Shown here: positions 21,598 to 32,105 of the stretch, piece after piece | Layout of the letters: every line of letters starts with the position of its first letter | Position numbering within the stretch: position 1 is the stretch's first letter | From: Eurosta solidaginis | Lineage: Eukaryota; Arthropoda; Insecta; Diptera; Tephritidae | Reading direction: 5' to 3' | Assembly (NCBI RefSeq): GCF_040869045.1 | Contig: NC_090319.1 | Span: 173,822,645-173,886,644, forward strand | DNA: 64,000 bases | Made by a program: the position numbers and the translations under genes | The notes under the pieces: model-generated | Told to the model about the DNA's origin: nothing | The model's database searches: none | The model's input: only the letters and a program-made list of their open reading frames with translations

Positions 21598-23964
21598 TTA
21601 ACCACCACGTCTCCTCCGTCTAAACACCTCCGAAGCATACCTATTGAGCAAATCAATAGTCCGACTAGTGGAGAGCGCTCCACTCACATCAACCCTTCCT
21701 TCTTCAATTTTAACTCCACAACTACCCAAATCCCTTATGTCCGCGTACTCCGGGCACTCGCACAACACATGCACCCAATCCTCACATGCAGCCCCACATA
21801 CACACCCCTCCGTTTCGCTCAAGCTCTTATGTATGAATGCATTAAGAGGACCATGACCCGTAAGCAGAAAACCCAGGCTCAGATTAAATCTGAAGTCTGG
21901 ATTTTCCGCCACAAATGAAACGTCCCGGATGTACCCGTACGTTACCCTGCCGTTGGGACTATTGTCCCAGCGCTCCTGCCACTTCCCTCTAACCACCCCT
22001 TCTAATCGACACCTATTTTCTAACCATCCACTCTCCACATTATCGTCGGCGGCGCATTCATCCTCCAACAGCGGCAAACTTGCCCTCCTTCTCAGCCTGA
22101 AGGAAACAGCGAGCTGTATAACCACCAGGTCGAGATGGGGTGCACCAAGAAGCACCTGCATCGCATCCGTAGATACGGTACGGCACAAGGGCAAGCATGG
22201 GAGCATCATGCACCTCTGTATGCTCAGCACGCGCCTCTGAACATGAGCAGTCATGACCGTTTGGTACCATATGGCGGCACCAAAAGTAGCACATGCTACG
22301 AATAGGCCACGATATATTGTACGAACGGCACGGCGATTCAAGCCCCAGTCACTCCGAATGATACGTCGTAACTGCCCCAAAACATTCTGCATTTTGTCCC
22401 AGACAGCATCCAAGTGTGGCAGGAAGTTCATTCACTCACCCATTGTTAGCCCCAGGTATTTGACTTTGGTCGCATATCTGATGCTGACCCCGCCGATGCG
22501 GACAACCGGTGGGCGATTCTGTTACAATCTGCCTTTGAGCAGCATCATCACAGTTTTGTCCACCGAAATATCTACTCCAACATGGGCGCCCCAGCCAGCC
22601 ACTATTGGACATAGGGACTCGCTGGTACGCTCAATGCTGGCGCGAGAATCCCCTCCACTAATAAGAGGTCATCCGCATAGGCGCAGAGTTTGCAAAGATG
22701 CTAGAGTTGCCTTAACAAGGAGTCCATCATCATGTTCCATATATATGGACCACAGATGGATCCCTCGAGCCACCTCCCACACTTTCACAGGCACCAACGA
22801 TAGTAGCTCGTCTGTCCGAGAAATAGTTCTGCCACAAAGCAATTTCTGGGCAGCCGAGCTCCACTAACCGCTCGATAACCCTATCCCAGCGCAGGAAGTC
22901 AAACGCCCCCCTGAAGTCAATAAATATGCCTAAGACATATTTATTGGAGCTTCTCTCAACACAGTCTTGGACATGCATCCACGCGTCTTCAATGCTGCAT
23001 CCTTTCCTGAACCCAAACTGTCTATCCGACTGGTTACCCCCAACTAGCTCCTGAAGCCACTCAACCATAACCCTCTCCAGCACTTTACCAAGCACTGGAA
23101 GAAGGCTGATACCTCGGTAAGACCGAGGATCAGACCTAATTTTGTCAGGCGACTTCAGCAGAACGACAACCCTAGCAGCTTTCCACTCACGTGGGAAGTA
23201 ACCCTCCCATATGCATTTATCATAAACGGCTTCCGGAATAAACTTCCACAAACACTTGCACATTTCTCCGTTTATCCCATCCAAACCCGGAAACCGTTTA
23301 GACCTAACCAGGCCAAATGCATATTCCAGCTCTTCAAGTTCTAGTGGAGGTACAGGCACAAACTGTGCAAGGGGAGGTACCTGAACCTCCGCCCTAGGAA
23401 AGAACCCTTCGATAAGCAGCTCTGAACATTCCCTCCATGTTGATATTGTTCTTTCGCCTACACGGAGGAAATTAACTTCGGTCTGGCGGCGACCCCTACA
23501 GATCTTGTAGACCTGTCCCCAGGGGTCGTTCGAATTTTCTAACACGAAGTTGCGCCATTCTTCTTCTTTCACCTCTACAATCATTATTTTGTATTCACGC
23601 GTTTCCACACTTAGTTGACTTCTGAGCCGGGACAGACCATCGGAATCAATATGCCGGGCGCGTTGAAACTGACGTCTCAGGCGCCTGATCTCCTCTTCTG
23701 GGTTAGCTCATGCGTCCACCACCTGACACGATGAAATCGCTGCTTCTTCTACCTTTCAAACATGCTGTCATTGACCCGCCAGATACAAGCATTCAAGAGG
23801 GCAATCTGCTGATCTACTGGAAACTCTGCAAATACATCGAGGGGTGTAGCAGTCACCTCCTGCTCGACGTATAACCCGTACAGTGTCCAATTTGCCCCGG
23901 CAGTACGCCACCCCATTACGGAAGGCGTACCAAGCATATCCGGGGTGGTACGGGGAGCAACCAC
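21598..23964 (-). pseudogene. ORF2 (RT) of the R1-clade LINE
   Basis: It begins with the last part of the endonuclease (PSVMGWRTAGANWTLYGLYV near 23930-23870) and the linker. RT proper is at 23608-22730 with LDGINGEMCK, YRGISLLPVLGKVLERV, QFGFRKGCSIEDAW and FIDFRGAFDFLRWD (first catalytic Asp). YADD is encoded at 22679-22668 in a different phase, so a frame change lies between. The thumb and C-terminal domain occupy 22431-21598: the Cys/His motif CVCGAACEDWVHVLCECPEY is near 21810-21750, and the protein ends in a basic RRRRRGG tail just before the (TG)n run. A stop or frame change also lies near 22440. Confidence 0.82.
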
Positions 23965-23977
23965 AATCTCAATGAGA

Positions 23978-25154
23978 TTATGGTCGTTTCACTTGGTGCA
24001 TTCGTACACCAAGTGTCGGCCCAACCTCCTTATTTATCTTCTCAACTACCTCTTTTGCAGATACCCCGGGTTTGCCGCCCTTGACGACCGCCGACCAGGT
24101 GTGAAGCGGCTTTGGGACAGCAGGCGCAGGTACGATGGCAGCCGGGGCCGTCGTGCTCGATGGCGGCAACGCCAAACGATCTGCGGTGGCAGATCCACCG
24201 CTGCGTGTGGATGCACACCCCAGCATGACGCCCCGTAATGACATCGCCTCAATTTGTCCGCGGAGTCGGGCATTTTCGGCTATAGCTGTCATTAGGAAGG
24301 CCTGATACGCTGAGGAAACCTCCGTCAGCCTCTCAGCAGACTTGAGGTCTGTACCGCTGTCTCCAAAGACCACCCGGCTAAAGCTAGCGGTGATCCTCTT
24401 TAGGGCGACAACCCAGGAGCCATCCACTCCAGAGGTAGCCCCAGAAGCACTAGCGCTCCCGCCAGCTGCAGGGGATCCCCCACTCGCAGTCTTACCTCCA
24501 GCGGACTGACCGCCGGAAGGCTCGGTTCCAGCGGGGGACCACAGCTGTCAACAGCGCCAGCGCCCTTCTCCCCCGATTTCTCCACAGTTTTCTCCCCCTT
24601 TAAAGACTTAACCGGCTCGTTTGCGTCCTTGCCCGCAGTTATACTGCCGTCAATTGCATGCTCACCGTCAGCAGCAGTCTCTGGCACGCCATCGGCTGCT
24701 TTACCGTCGGTTGAGGAGCCAGCGGCGACAGTGGGCACCACGGACTCAGCAGCGAAACCGGTACCCCCAGCAACAACAAATTTGCCCCAACTATAGGGAC
24801 CTACCTCGGATAGCCCGGATTCCGGCAGACTGCGTATATCCGCGTCGTCGTCGGATTTCGGGAGAATACTCTCCTCATCCTCCGAATTCGCGGACTTACT
24901 CGGCCCGCCCTTACCCTCCTGCTCTGCAATTTTCGAGGTGGTCGCCTTCCCCGACGCCACCGGTATCCCCGACTTACCGCTTTTTTATCCGCATTGCGAC
25001 CGGTTTGCACAGCGGCAGCCTTCCCGGTGTTCACCTTTAAGAACTGCCGCGCACTTACCCCTTTATCCTCTCCCGAGGTCGACCCATCAGCGGCCGTCGA
25101 AGAACGACCTCCGACGGAACGTGGCCCCGGGCGCTTCTTTGCACCACCCACCAT
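23978..25154 (-). pseudogene. Gag-like ORF1 of the R1-clade LINE
   Basis: The start is the ATG at 25154 (MVGGAKKRPGPRS). It is an Ala/Ser/Gly-rich N-terminal half in two overlapping phases (25154-24801 and 24960-24400), then a helical segment and TWSAVVKGGKPGVSAKEVVE near 24100-24045, ending GVRMHQVKRP at 23978. The latter is the conserved gag block of R1/TRAS-type elements that normally precedes CCHC knuckles. Those knuckles are absent, lost in the deletion that also removed the endonuclease. It would bind element RNA if intact. Confidence 0.68.
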
Positions 25155-25270
25155 TTTTGCGTTTATTTGCTATTTTTATGCATCTGCTTGGGAAAGGGAG
25201 AGGAATTAGTATTGGATTGGGAGAAGCCCACAGCAGCGGCCGTGGTTATAGAACCACTTAACTGAACGGG

Positions 25271-26004
25271 TGATAAGCTTTGAAAATCCCTTTATTTTTT
25301 TATATAATTTTTCTTACACATTTTTTCGATTATTTTTATATTTCTATATCGAAGTTCTATACTAATTTAGCAGTTTTATTTTTGAACTAAGGCCGATAGA
25401 TTTGTTTTGTAACAATTGGCGTAAGATTAGAAATTTACCTTTGAGCTATTTTAAGTATAAACTTAAATCTTAAGTTGAATTTTTCATTATATAATTTTTA
25501 GAGGTTCAGGCACAGAGGTGTAAGAATCATTAATTCCTTTTTTTTTTTTGGATATTTTTATTAACTGAAATATACATTATGAAAAACGTTTATAACGTTT
25601 AAAACAAAAACGAGTTGGATTATTTTTATTTTTCGGTATTTTTTTGGGTTAATGGGTCGAAATACCACTATGTGTAGATACGATTCCATTTTTGTTTGGT
25701 GTAGGCGTTGCGCAGGTGCGGAAGAGGGGACGGGGGTATGTCGACTGACATGGACAAAATGTGAGGGTAACTAGGAACTTCTTAGACTTTTGACGGGCGG
25801 ACTAGAGTCAGGCTCAGGGGCTTCGCTCAGGATAAGGAGTCATAGCGGAGCCCAAGGCTACATCTTATATGTATGAGGGAGGGCAGACTCCACCTGACCT
25901 GGACGAGCCTTCTCTTTCCTATCAACTTGTCTATTATTTCTCACCCTATATCTATTTGAACACACAGGAATGAATCCCTATATTTTTGTTTACTGGTATT
26001 GTAG
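25271..26004. other. Non-coding part of the left inverted-repeat arm
   Basis: AT-rich sequence followed by a GC-richer block (25700-25920) with purine tracts. Its reverse complement is at 30850-31560. No gene was seen. It may include degraded LTR or leader sequence of element X, but no LTR ends were found. Confidence 0.5.
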
Positions 26005-27239
26005 GTGAAGGCGGTGGAAAGCAATATTCGCCGTGCTTTCCACCACATCCCTGTAGCCGAGGACATCCCTATCTGGTCTTTATGAGTTTATCAGCATGCC
26101 GTTCAGGCTCTGCAATGCAGCACAATCGCTTCAATGTTTCATCAACGAAGCTCCCTCTGGCCTCGATTTCTTCTACGCATACATCGACGACCTTCTCATA
26201 GCCTCAAGCAACAAAGAACAACATCTGAATTTGGTTTTCCAGCGACTTGGCGAATATGGGTTGTGCATCAACGCAGACAAGTGTAGCTAAGGCGTTACAA
26301 CTGTGGACTTTTGGGTTCTAGGGCAAGAATCGGCACCTCTTCCTGACCGAGTTCAGGCCCTGCGAGGTTTCCCAGAGCTCCAGACTATTGTTAAACTTAG
26401 GCGTTTCATCGGGTCTATAAACTTTTACAGACGACATCTCAAGCACGCGGCTGTAACACAGGCACCGCTTAACAATTTTTTGAAAGACACGAAAGAAAAT
26501 GATATGAGATCTGTTCCATGGATAGATGAGGCAAAACGCGCATTTGAAACAATCGAAGAACAACTCGCTTCCGCAACGCTTCTCGGACATCATATACCAG
26601 GTGCCGCACTTTGTGTCACATGCGATGCATTAAGTACGGCTTTAGGAGCTGTAATAGAGCAGTACCAACCACTGGTATTCTTCTTCAAAATACTGTCACC
26701 AGCACAAAAAAACTACAGCACCGACGACAGAGAATTAACTGCGGTGTACCAAGCCATAAAAAATTTCGACACTGGGGCGGGGGTCGAGAATTCACAATCC
26801 GCACAGATCACAAGCCGCTGGTTTTTGCTTTCCGACAACAATCAGACAAGTCATCGCGCCGACAAATCAGACAGCTAGGATTTATCAGCCAGTTCACCGC
26901 GGATATTCAGTACATTATCGGATCAGACAATAATATAGCCCATTCATTCTCTCGCATTGACACCATGCATCTGCCAATTTGCATCGACCACGGCAAGCTG
27001 TCAAACGCCGAAACGACTGAAGAGCTCCGAAACTTGATATCGAACAACGATACTTCCCTAAAGCTTTAGGCGCTCAACTATGGACCTAACGCCAAGCAAA
27101 ATACGGGCTATGTTTCTACCAATAACCTTCGACCGTTCATACCATTAGCATTACGTCGCCGGGTATTCGACAGTATACACAACCTCACGTATCCTAGCGG
27201 TCGAGCCACCATCAAAATGATAGCGCAAAGATATGTATG
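26005..27239 (+). pseudogene. Pol remnant of CsRn1/Kabuki-like Ty3 element X (RT, RNase H, start of integrase)
   Basis: The RT palm starts with RRAFHHIPVAED near 26020. CNAAQSLQCFINEA and FFYAYIDDLLIASSNKEQH follow, with YIDD at 26180-26191. A TAA stop at 26288-26290 ends this block. The thumb and RNase H start at 26303 (RRFIGSINFYRRHLKHA). CVTCDALSTALGAVI has the RNase H catalytic Asp position, and NYSTDDRELTAVYQAI follows. A frame change at about 26775 is shared with the right arm; TDHKPLVFAFRQQ continues in another phase. The integrase zinc region begins near 27130 and is cut at 27239 by the K2 insertion, with the rest at 35889. The clade call is from residue patterns. It is non-functional. 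Confidence 0.82.
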
Positions 27240-27645
27240 GACATTGTAGTGATATATTTTATATAATTTTTATTTTTTATTTCAATATATTAATAATGAA
27301 ATTATATTACCAGTAATCAAAAATTTTCTTTTTCTTTGATGCAACAATTCAAAAACTACTTAAATCTATATTTTCTAATTTTAACAAAGCTGAATCAAGT
27401 TAAGTAGAACTATAAACCCTACAATACTCCCCTTTCAGGAGAATTAATATTAAATAAATTAAATGTTACACGTTTCTTTTGTTTTGTAATGTCATTTGTG
27501 CTACTGCTAGTATAAGATGTTTGTATTGTTTCAACTATAGCTGGTTTGAGTCTATTAAAATTGTTTTAATTTCATTATTTATTTCAATTTTAAAATATTT
27601 TTTATCCTTTTCCATAACTTTTATGGCCCTTCAAATGGTTGCTGT
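26926..27645. repeat. 720-bp segment B, first copy
   Basis: Directly repeated at 27754-28474 and inverted at about 29200-29927. It spans the end of X RNase H, the X integrase start, the GACAT target site, the K2 LTR and the K2 3' region. The copies differ at single sites; for example the first reads AACGCCGAAACG where the other two read AACGCCTAAACG. Confidence 0.85.
27245..27423 (-). repeat. 3' LTR of K2 (left arm copy)
   Basis: 179 bp; preceded by GACAT and followed by the purine tract of the element (CCTGAAAGGGGAG on the minus strand). It differs from the 5' LTR at about ten positions by eye. Confidence 0.85.
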
Positions 27646-27753
27646 GGAACGAAGCCCCAGACAAACTAGGCGTATGGAGTTTATTGCACAGTTCACTACT
27701 GATATTCAGTATATAAAAGGTAAAGAGAATGTTGTAGCTGACACATTATCTCG

Positions 27754-28474
27754 AGACAATAATATAGCCCATTCATTCTCTCGCATTGACACCATGCATC
27801 TGCCAATTTGCATCGACCACGGCAAGCTGTCAAACGCCTAAACGACTGAAGAGCTCCGAAACTTGATATCGAACAACGATACTTCCCTAAAGCTTTAGGC
27901 GCTCAACTATGGACCTAACGCCAAGCAAAATACGGGCTATGTTTCTACCAATAACCTTCGACCGTTCATACCATTAGCATTACGTCGCCGGGTATTCGAC
28001 AGTATACACAACCTCACGTATCCTAGCGGTCGAGCCACCATCAAAATGATAGCGCAAATATATGTATGGACATTGTAGTGATATATTTTATATAATTTTT
28101 ATTTTTTATTTCAATATATTAATAATGAAATTATATTACCAGTAATCAAAAATTTTCTTTTTCTTTGATGCAACAATTCAAAAACTACTTAAATCTATAT
28201 TTTCTAATTTTAACAAAGCTGAATCAAGTAAAGTAGAACTATAAACCCTACAATACTCCCCTTTCAGGAGAATTAATATTAAATAAATTAAATGTTACAC
28301 GTTTCTTTTGTTTTGTAATGTCATTTGTGCTACTGCTAGTATAAGATGTTTGTATTGTTTCAACTATAGCTGGTTTGAGTCTATTAAAATTGTTTTAATT
28401 TCATTATTTATTTCAATTTTAAAATATTTTTTATCCTTTTCCATAACTTTTATGGCCCTTCAAATGGTTGCTGT
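27754..28474. repeat. Segment B, second (direct) copy
   Basis: 721 bp. It starts within X RNase H (DNNIAHSFSR) and runs through a K2 LTR (28074-28252) to the K2 3' region. Here it continues into authentic K2 integrase sequence at 28475, whereas the first copy is joined to inverted K2 RNase H sequence at 27646. Confidence 0.85.
28074..28252 (-). repeat. K2 LTR, second copy in segment B
   Basis: 179 bp, preceded by GACAT at 28069-28073. It shares single-base variants with the inverted copy rather than with the first copy. Confidence 0.85.
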
Positions 28475-29199
28475 AAATTCTTTTTATTGATAACGCGTAT
28501 AAAAACATATTTAAAATTTTTAAATCTCTTGGTATATATTGCCAGTATCAGAATTTTTATTATGTCTTAAATTCGAATTTAAACTTTAAAAATTCTCTTG
28601 TAAACTACCTAAAATATCTGCGGGAGAAATATTTCGATGTCCTTTCGAACTAGGTAGTGGTCCAACAATATCTAAATGGATATGTTCAAATCTTTTGTTA
28701 GGTATTGCAATTTTGGTAACTGGAGATTTGGTATAACGATTTACTTTAGATGTTTGACAATTTATACATTTTCTCGACCAAATGCTAATTTCTTTGCCCA
28801 TTTTTGGCCAATAATATTTTTGATAATAAGACGACGTGTATTTCTGATCCCAGGATGGGGATGTAGCATATTAAACACTGTCTTTCGTAAATTATTCGGT
28901 ACAAATTGTCTAGGACTTACACCTGTCATTTCGCACCAAATATTAAAATTTAATAATGGAACTTCAAGAAATTTAAGATTGCGCGATGTATCTGAAGAGT
29001 TTAACTCATTTAATTCTTCGTCTTGACTTTGTTCAAATTTCAAATTTTGAAATTTGATTCTGTATTTTTAATAGCTTCGACTTCAAAAGCTCGAGATAAT
29101 GTGTCAGCTACAACATTCTCTTTACCTTTTATATACTGAATATCAGTAGTGAACTGTGCAATAAACTCCATACGCCTAGTTTGTCTGGGGCTTCGTTCC
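28475..29199 (-). pseudogene. K2 integrase and RNase H end
   Basis: On the minus strand the RNase H end (RSPRQTRRMEFIAQFTTDIQ, ENVVADTLSRAFEVE) lies at 29199-29050. The integrase zinc region follows (MLHPHPGIRNTRRLIIKN near 28870; CINCQTSKVNRY near 28770-28735) and then the first core block (HIHLDIVGPLPSSKG near 28680-28635). Sequence then jumps directly to the post-core region (SPADILGSLQ), so the catalytic core with its remaining acidic residues is deleted. Frame changes separate the blocks at 29040 and near 28790. K3 at 60292-61184 has the core that is missing here. Confidence 0.78.
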
Positions 29200-29421
29200 A
29201 CAGCAACCATTTGAGGGGCCATAAAAGTTATGGAAAAGGATAAAAAATATTTTAAAATTGAAATAAATAATGAAATTAAAACAATTTTAATAGACTCAAA
29301 CCAGCTATAGTTGAAACAATACAAACATCTTATACTAGCAGTAGCACAAATGACATTACAAAACAAAAGAAACGTGTAACATTTAATTTATTTAATATTA
29401 ATTCTCCTGAAAGGGGAGTAT

Positions 29422-29600
29422 TGTAGGGTTTATAGTTCTACTTTAAGTGATTCAGCTTTGTTAAAATTAGAAAATATAGATTTAAGTAGTTTTTGAATTG
29501 TTGCATCAAAGAAAAAGAAAATTTTTGATTACTGGTAATATAATTTCATTATTAATATATTGAAATAAAAAATAAAAATTATATAAAATATATCACTACA
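29422..29600 (+). repeat. K2 LTR, inverted copy
   Basis: 179 bp in the opposite orientation to the other three K2 LTR copies, with GTCCAT/ATGTC context of the X target site following at 29601. Confidence 0.85.
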
Positions 29601-29605
29601 ATGTC

Positions 29606-30840
29606 CATACATATCTTTGCGCTATCATTTTGATGGTGGCTCGACCGCTAGGATAGGCGAGGTTGTGTATACTGTCGAATACCCGGCGACGTAATGCTAA
29701 TGGTATGAACGGTCGAAGGTTATTGGTAGAAACATAGCCCGTATTTTGCTTGGCGTTAGGTCCATAGTTGAGCGCCTAAAGCTTTAGGGAAGTATCGTTG
29801 TTCGATATCAAGTTTCGGAGCTCTTTAGTCGTTTAGGCGTTTGACAGCTTGCCGTGGTCGATGCAAATTGGCAGATGCATGGTGTCAATGCGAGAGAATG
29901 AATGGGCTATATTATTGTCTGATCCGATAATGTACTGAATATCCGCGGTGAACTGGCTGATAAATCCTAGCTGTCTGATTTGTCGGCGCGATGATTTGTC
30001 TGATTGTTGTCGGAAAGCAAAAACCAGCGGCTTGTGATCTGTGCGGATTGTGAATTCTCGACCCCCGCCCCAGTGTCGAAATTTTTTATGGCTTGGTACA
30101 CCGCAGTTAATTCTCTGTCGTCGGTGCTGTAGTTTTTTTGTGCTGGTGACAGTATTTTGGAGAAGAATACCAGTGGTTGGTACTGCTCTATTACAGCTCC
30201 TAAAGCCGTACTTAATGCATCGCATGTGACACGAAGTGCGGCACCTGGTATAGGATATCCGAGAAGCGTTGCGGAAGCGAGTTGTTCTTCGATTGTTTCA
30301 AATGCGCGTTTTGCCTCATCTATCCATGGAACAGATCTCATATCATTTTTTTTCGAGTCTTTCAAAAAATTGTTAAGCGGTGCCTGTGTTACAGCCGCGT
30401 GCTTGAGATGTCGTCTGTAAAAGTTTATAGACCCGATGAAACGCCTAAGTTCAACAATAGTCTGGAGCTCTGGGAAACCTCGCAGGGCCTGAACTCGGTC
30501 AGGAAGAGGTGCCGATTCTTGCCCTAGAACCCAAAAGTCCACAGTTGTAACGCCTTAGCTACACTTGTCTGCGTTGATGCACAACCCATATTCGCCAAGT
30601 CGCTGGAAAACCAAATTCAGATGTTGTTCTTTGTTGCTTGAGGCTATGAGAAGGTCGTCGATGTATGCGTAGAAGAAATCGAGGCCAGAGAGAGCTTCGT
30701 TGATGAAACATTGAAGCGATTGTGCTGCATTGCGGAGCCCGACCGGCATGCTGATAAACTCATAAAGACCAGATAGGGATGTCCTCGGCTACAGGGATGT
30801 GGTGGAAAGCACGGCGAATATTGCTTTCCACCGCCTTCAC
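29606..30840 (-). pseudogene. Pol remnant of element X, inverted copy
   Basis: The duplicate of the 26005-27239 pol remnant on the right arm. YIDD is encoded near 30670. The RT block ends at the same TAA (30557-30555), and RNase H (MDFWVLGQES at 30542 onward) loses frame at the same place. RNase H residues TDHKPLVFAF are near 30035-30005. Sharing all major lesions shows that one dead copy was duplicated. Functionally inert as protein. Transcription through both arms would yield a long double-stranded RNA. Confidence 0.82.
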
Positions 30841-31690
30841 CTACAATACCAGTAAACAAAAATATAGGGATTCACTCCTGTGTTTTCAAATAGATATAGG
30901 GTGAGAAATAGACAAGTTGATAGGAAAGAGAAGGCTCGTCCAGGTCAGGTGGAGTCTGCCCTCCCTCATACATATAAGATGTAGCCTTGGGCTCCGCTAT
31001 GACTCCTTATTCTGAGCGAAGCCCCTCAGCCTGACTCTAGTCCACCCGTCAAAAGTCAAAGAAGTTCCTAGTTACCCTCACATTTTGCCCATGTCAGTCG
31101 ACATACCCCCGTCCCCTCTTCCGCACCTGCGCAACGCCTACACCAAACAAAAATTTAATCGTATCTACACATAGTGGTATTTCGACCCATTAACCCAAAA
31201 AAATACCGAAAAATAAAAATAACCCAACTCGTTTTTGTTTTAAACGTTATAAACGTATTTCATAATGTATATTTCAGTTAATAAAAATATCCAAAAAAAA
31301 GGAATTAATGATTCTTACACCTATGTGCCTGAACCTCTAAAAATTATATAATGAAAAATTCAACATAAGATTTAAGTTTATCCTTAAAATAGCTCAAAGG
31401 TAAATTTCTAATCTTACGCCAATTGTTACAAAACAAATCTATCGGCCTTAGTTCAAAAATAAAACTGCTAAATTAGTATAGAACTTCGATATAGAAATAT
31501 AAAAATAATCGAAAAAATGTGTAAGAAAAATTATATAAAAAAATAAAGGGATTTTCAAAGCTTATCACCCGTTCAGTTAAGTGGTTCTATAACCACGGCC
31601 GCTGCTGTGGGCTTCTCCCAATCCAATACTAATTCCTCTCCCTTTCCCAAGCAGATGCATAAAAATAGCAAATAAACGCAAAAAAACGTA

Positions 31691-32105
31691 AGCACAAAAA
31701 AAACGCGTGTGCTAAATAGATAAACGTGGCCTATTTTTGTATTACCGCTTTATCCCTCACTGAGGCGCCGCATCTCGGAGAGCCGTGCTGAAAAGCCACA
31801 ATAAAATACATACGTATTTACCTAATAATTGATAAGGACAGATAGTAACGCGATCTGCCTTCCAATGCCTAACGAGATGTTTTTCAGAGAGGATCTACTT
31901 TGGATGAGTTTCCAATTAAATAAAAATCGCAAGTGATTAGGTGAATATCCAGTGTAGTGTGCTGTGCAAAATAAATATGAGCCAAGTGGAGCGAGTCTTC
32001 TGGCTTAAAAAAATGTTCCCATGAAATATATACATATATACAAAGATCCTTACACTAAAACAAATTAAAGGGCCAACTTGCCCTGCAAACACAATAGAAC
32101 AACAC
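31691..32105. other. Non-coding segment between inverted arm and LTR-like block
   Basis: AT-rich with an A-run, a GAGGCGCCGCATCTC patch and no open frame or recognised element end. Its origin is unknown. Confidence 0.5.

Larger units (their letters stand above)
21574..25270 (-). mobile_element. R1-clade LINE, internally deleted
   Basis: Minus-strand non-LTR element with 5' leader (about 25270-25155), a gag-like ORF1, and ORF2 with RT and a C-terminal CCHC-type domain. The stop codon is followed almost at once by (TG)n and the poly(G) tract. The gag zinc-knuckle region and nearly all of the endonuclease are missing between about 23978 and 23964. RT features (YADDLL, VLCECPEYADIR) place it in the R1 group. 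The 5' leader is shared with both arms of the inverted repeat at 25154-31690. Confidence 0.8.
25154..27755 (+). repeat. Left arm of a 2.6-kb inverted repeat
   Basis: The arm pairs with 29091-31690 in reverse complement. In order it contains the R1 LINE leader (25154-25270), non-coding sequence (to about 26000), the X pol remnant (26005-27239), the K2 LTR and 3' region (27245-27645), and a 110-bp piece of K2 RNase H read in the opposite sense (27646-27755). The arms differ by a few percent. Defects of X are shared by both arms, so the duplication postdates them. Confidence 0.85.
29091..31690 (-). repeat. Right arm of the inverted repeat
   Basis: Reverse complement of 25154-27755. Inward end: CTCGAG at 29090-29095, pairing with 27750-27755. 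Outer end: the arms diverge exactly before the R1 ORF1 ATG; on this side unrelated sequence (CGTAAGCAC) follows. The pol copy on this arm (30840-29606, minus) has the same TAA and RNase H frame change as the left arm. It differs in residues such as ELRRF versus KLRRF and GYPIPGAALRVT versus GHHIPGAALCVT. Confidence 0.85.

Noticed and set aside
21288..21683. Gly-rich open frame on the minus strand across the poly(C) tract
   Set aside because: The Gly run is simply the poly(G) tract translated; the flanks belong to two unrelated elements.
25154..31690. The inverted repeat as a simple assembly artefact
   Set aside because: Arms differ by a few percent and the right outer end leads to unique sequence, so a duplicated read is unlikely. 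A mix of haplotypes cannot be excluded without reads.
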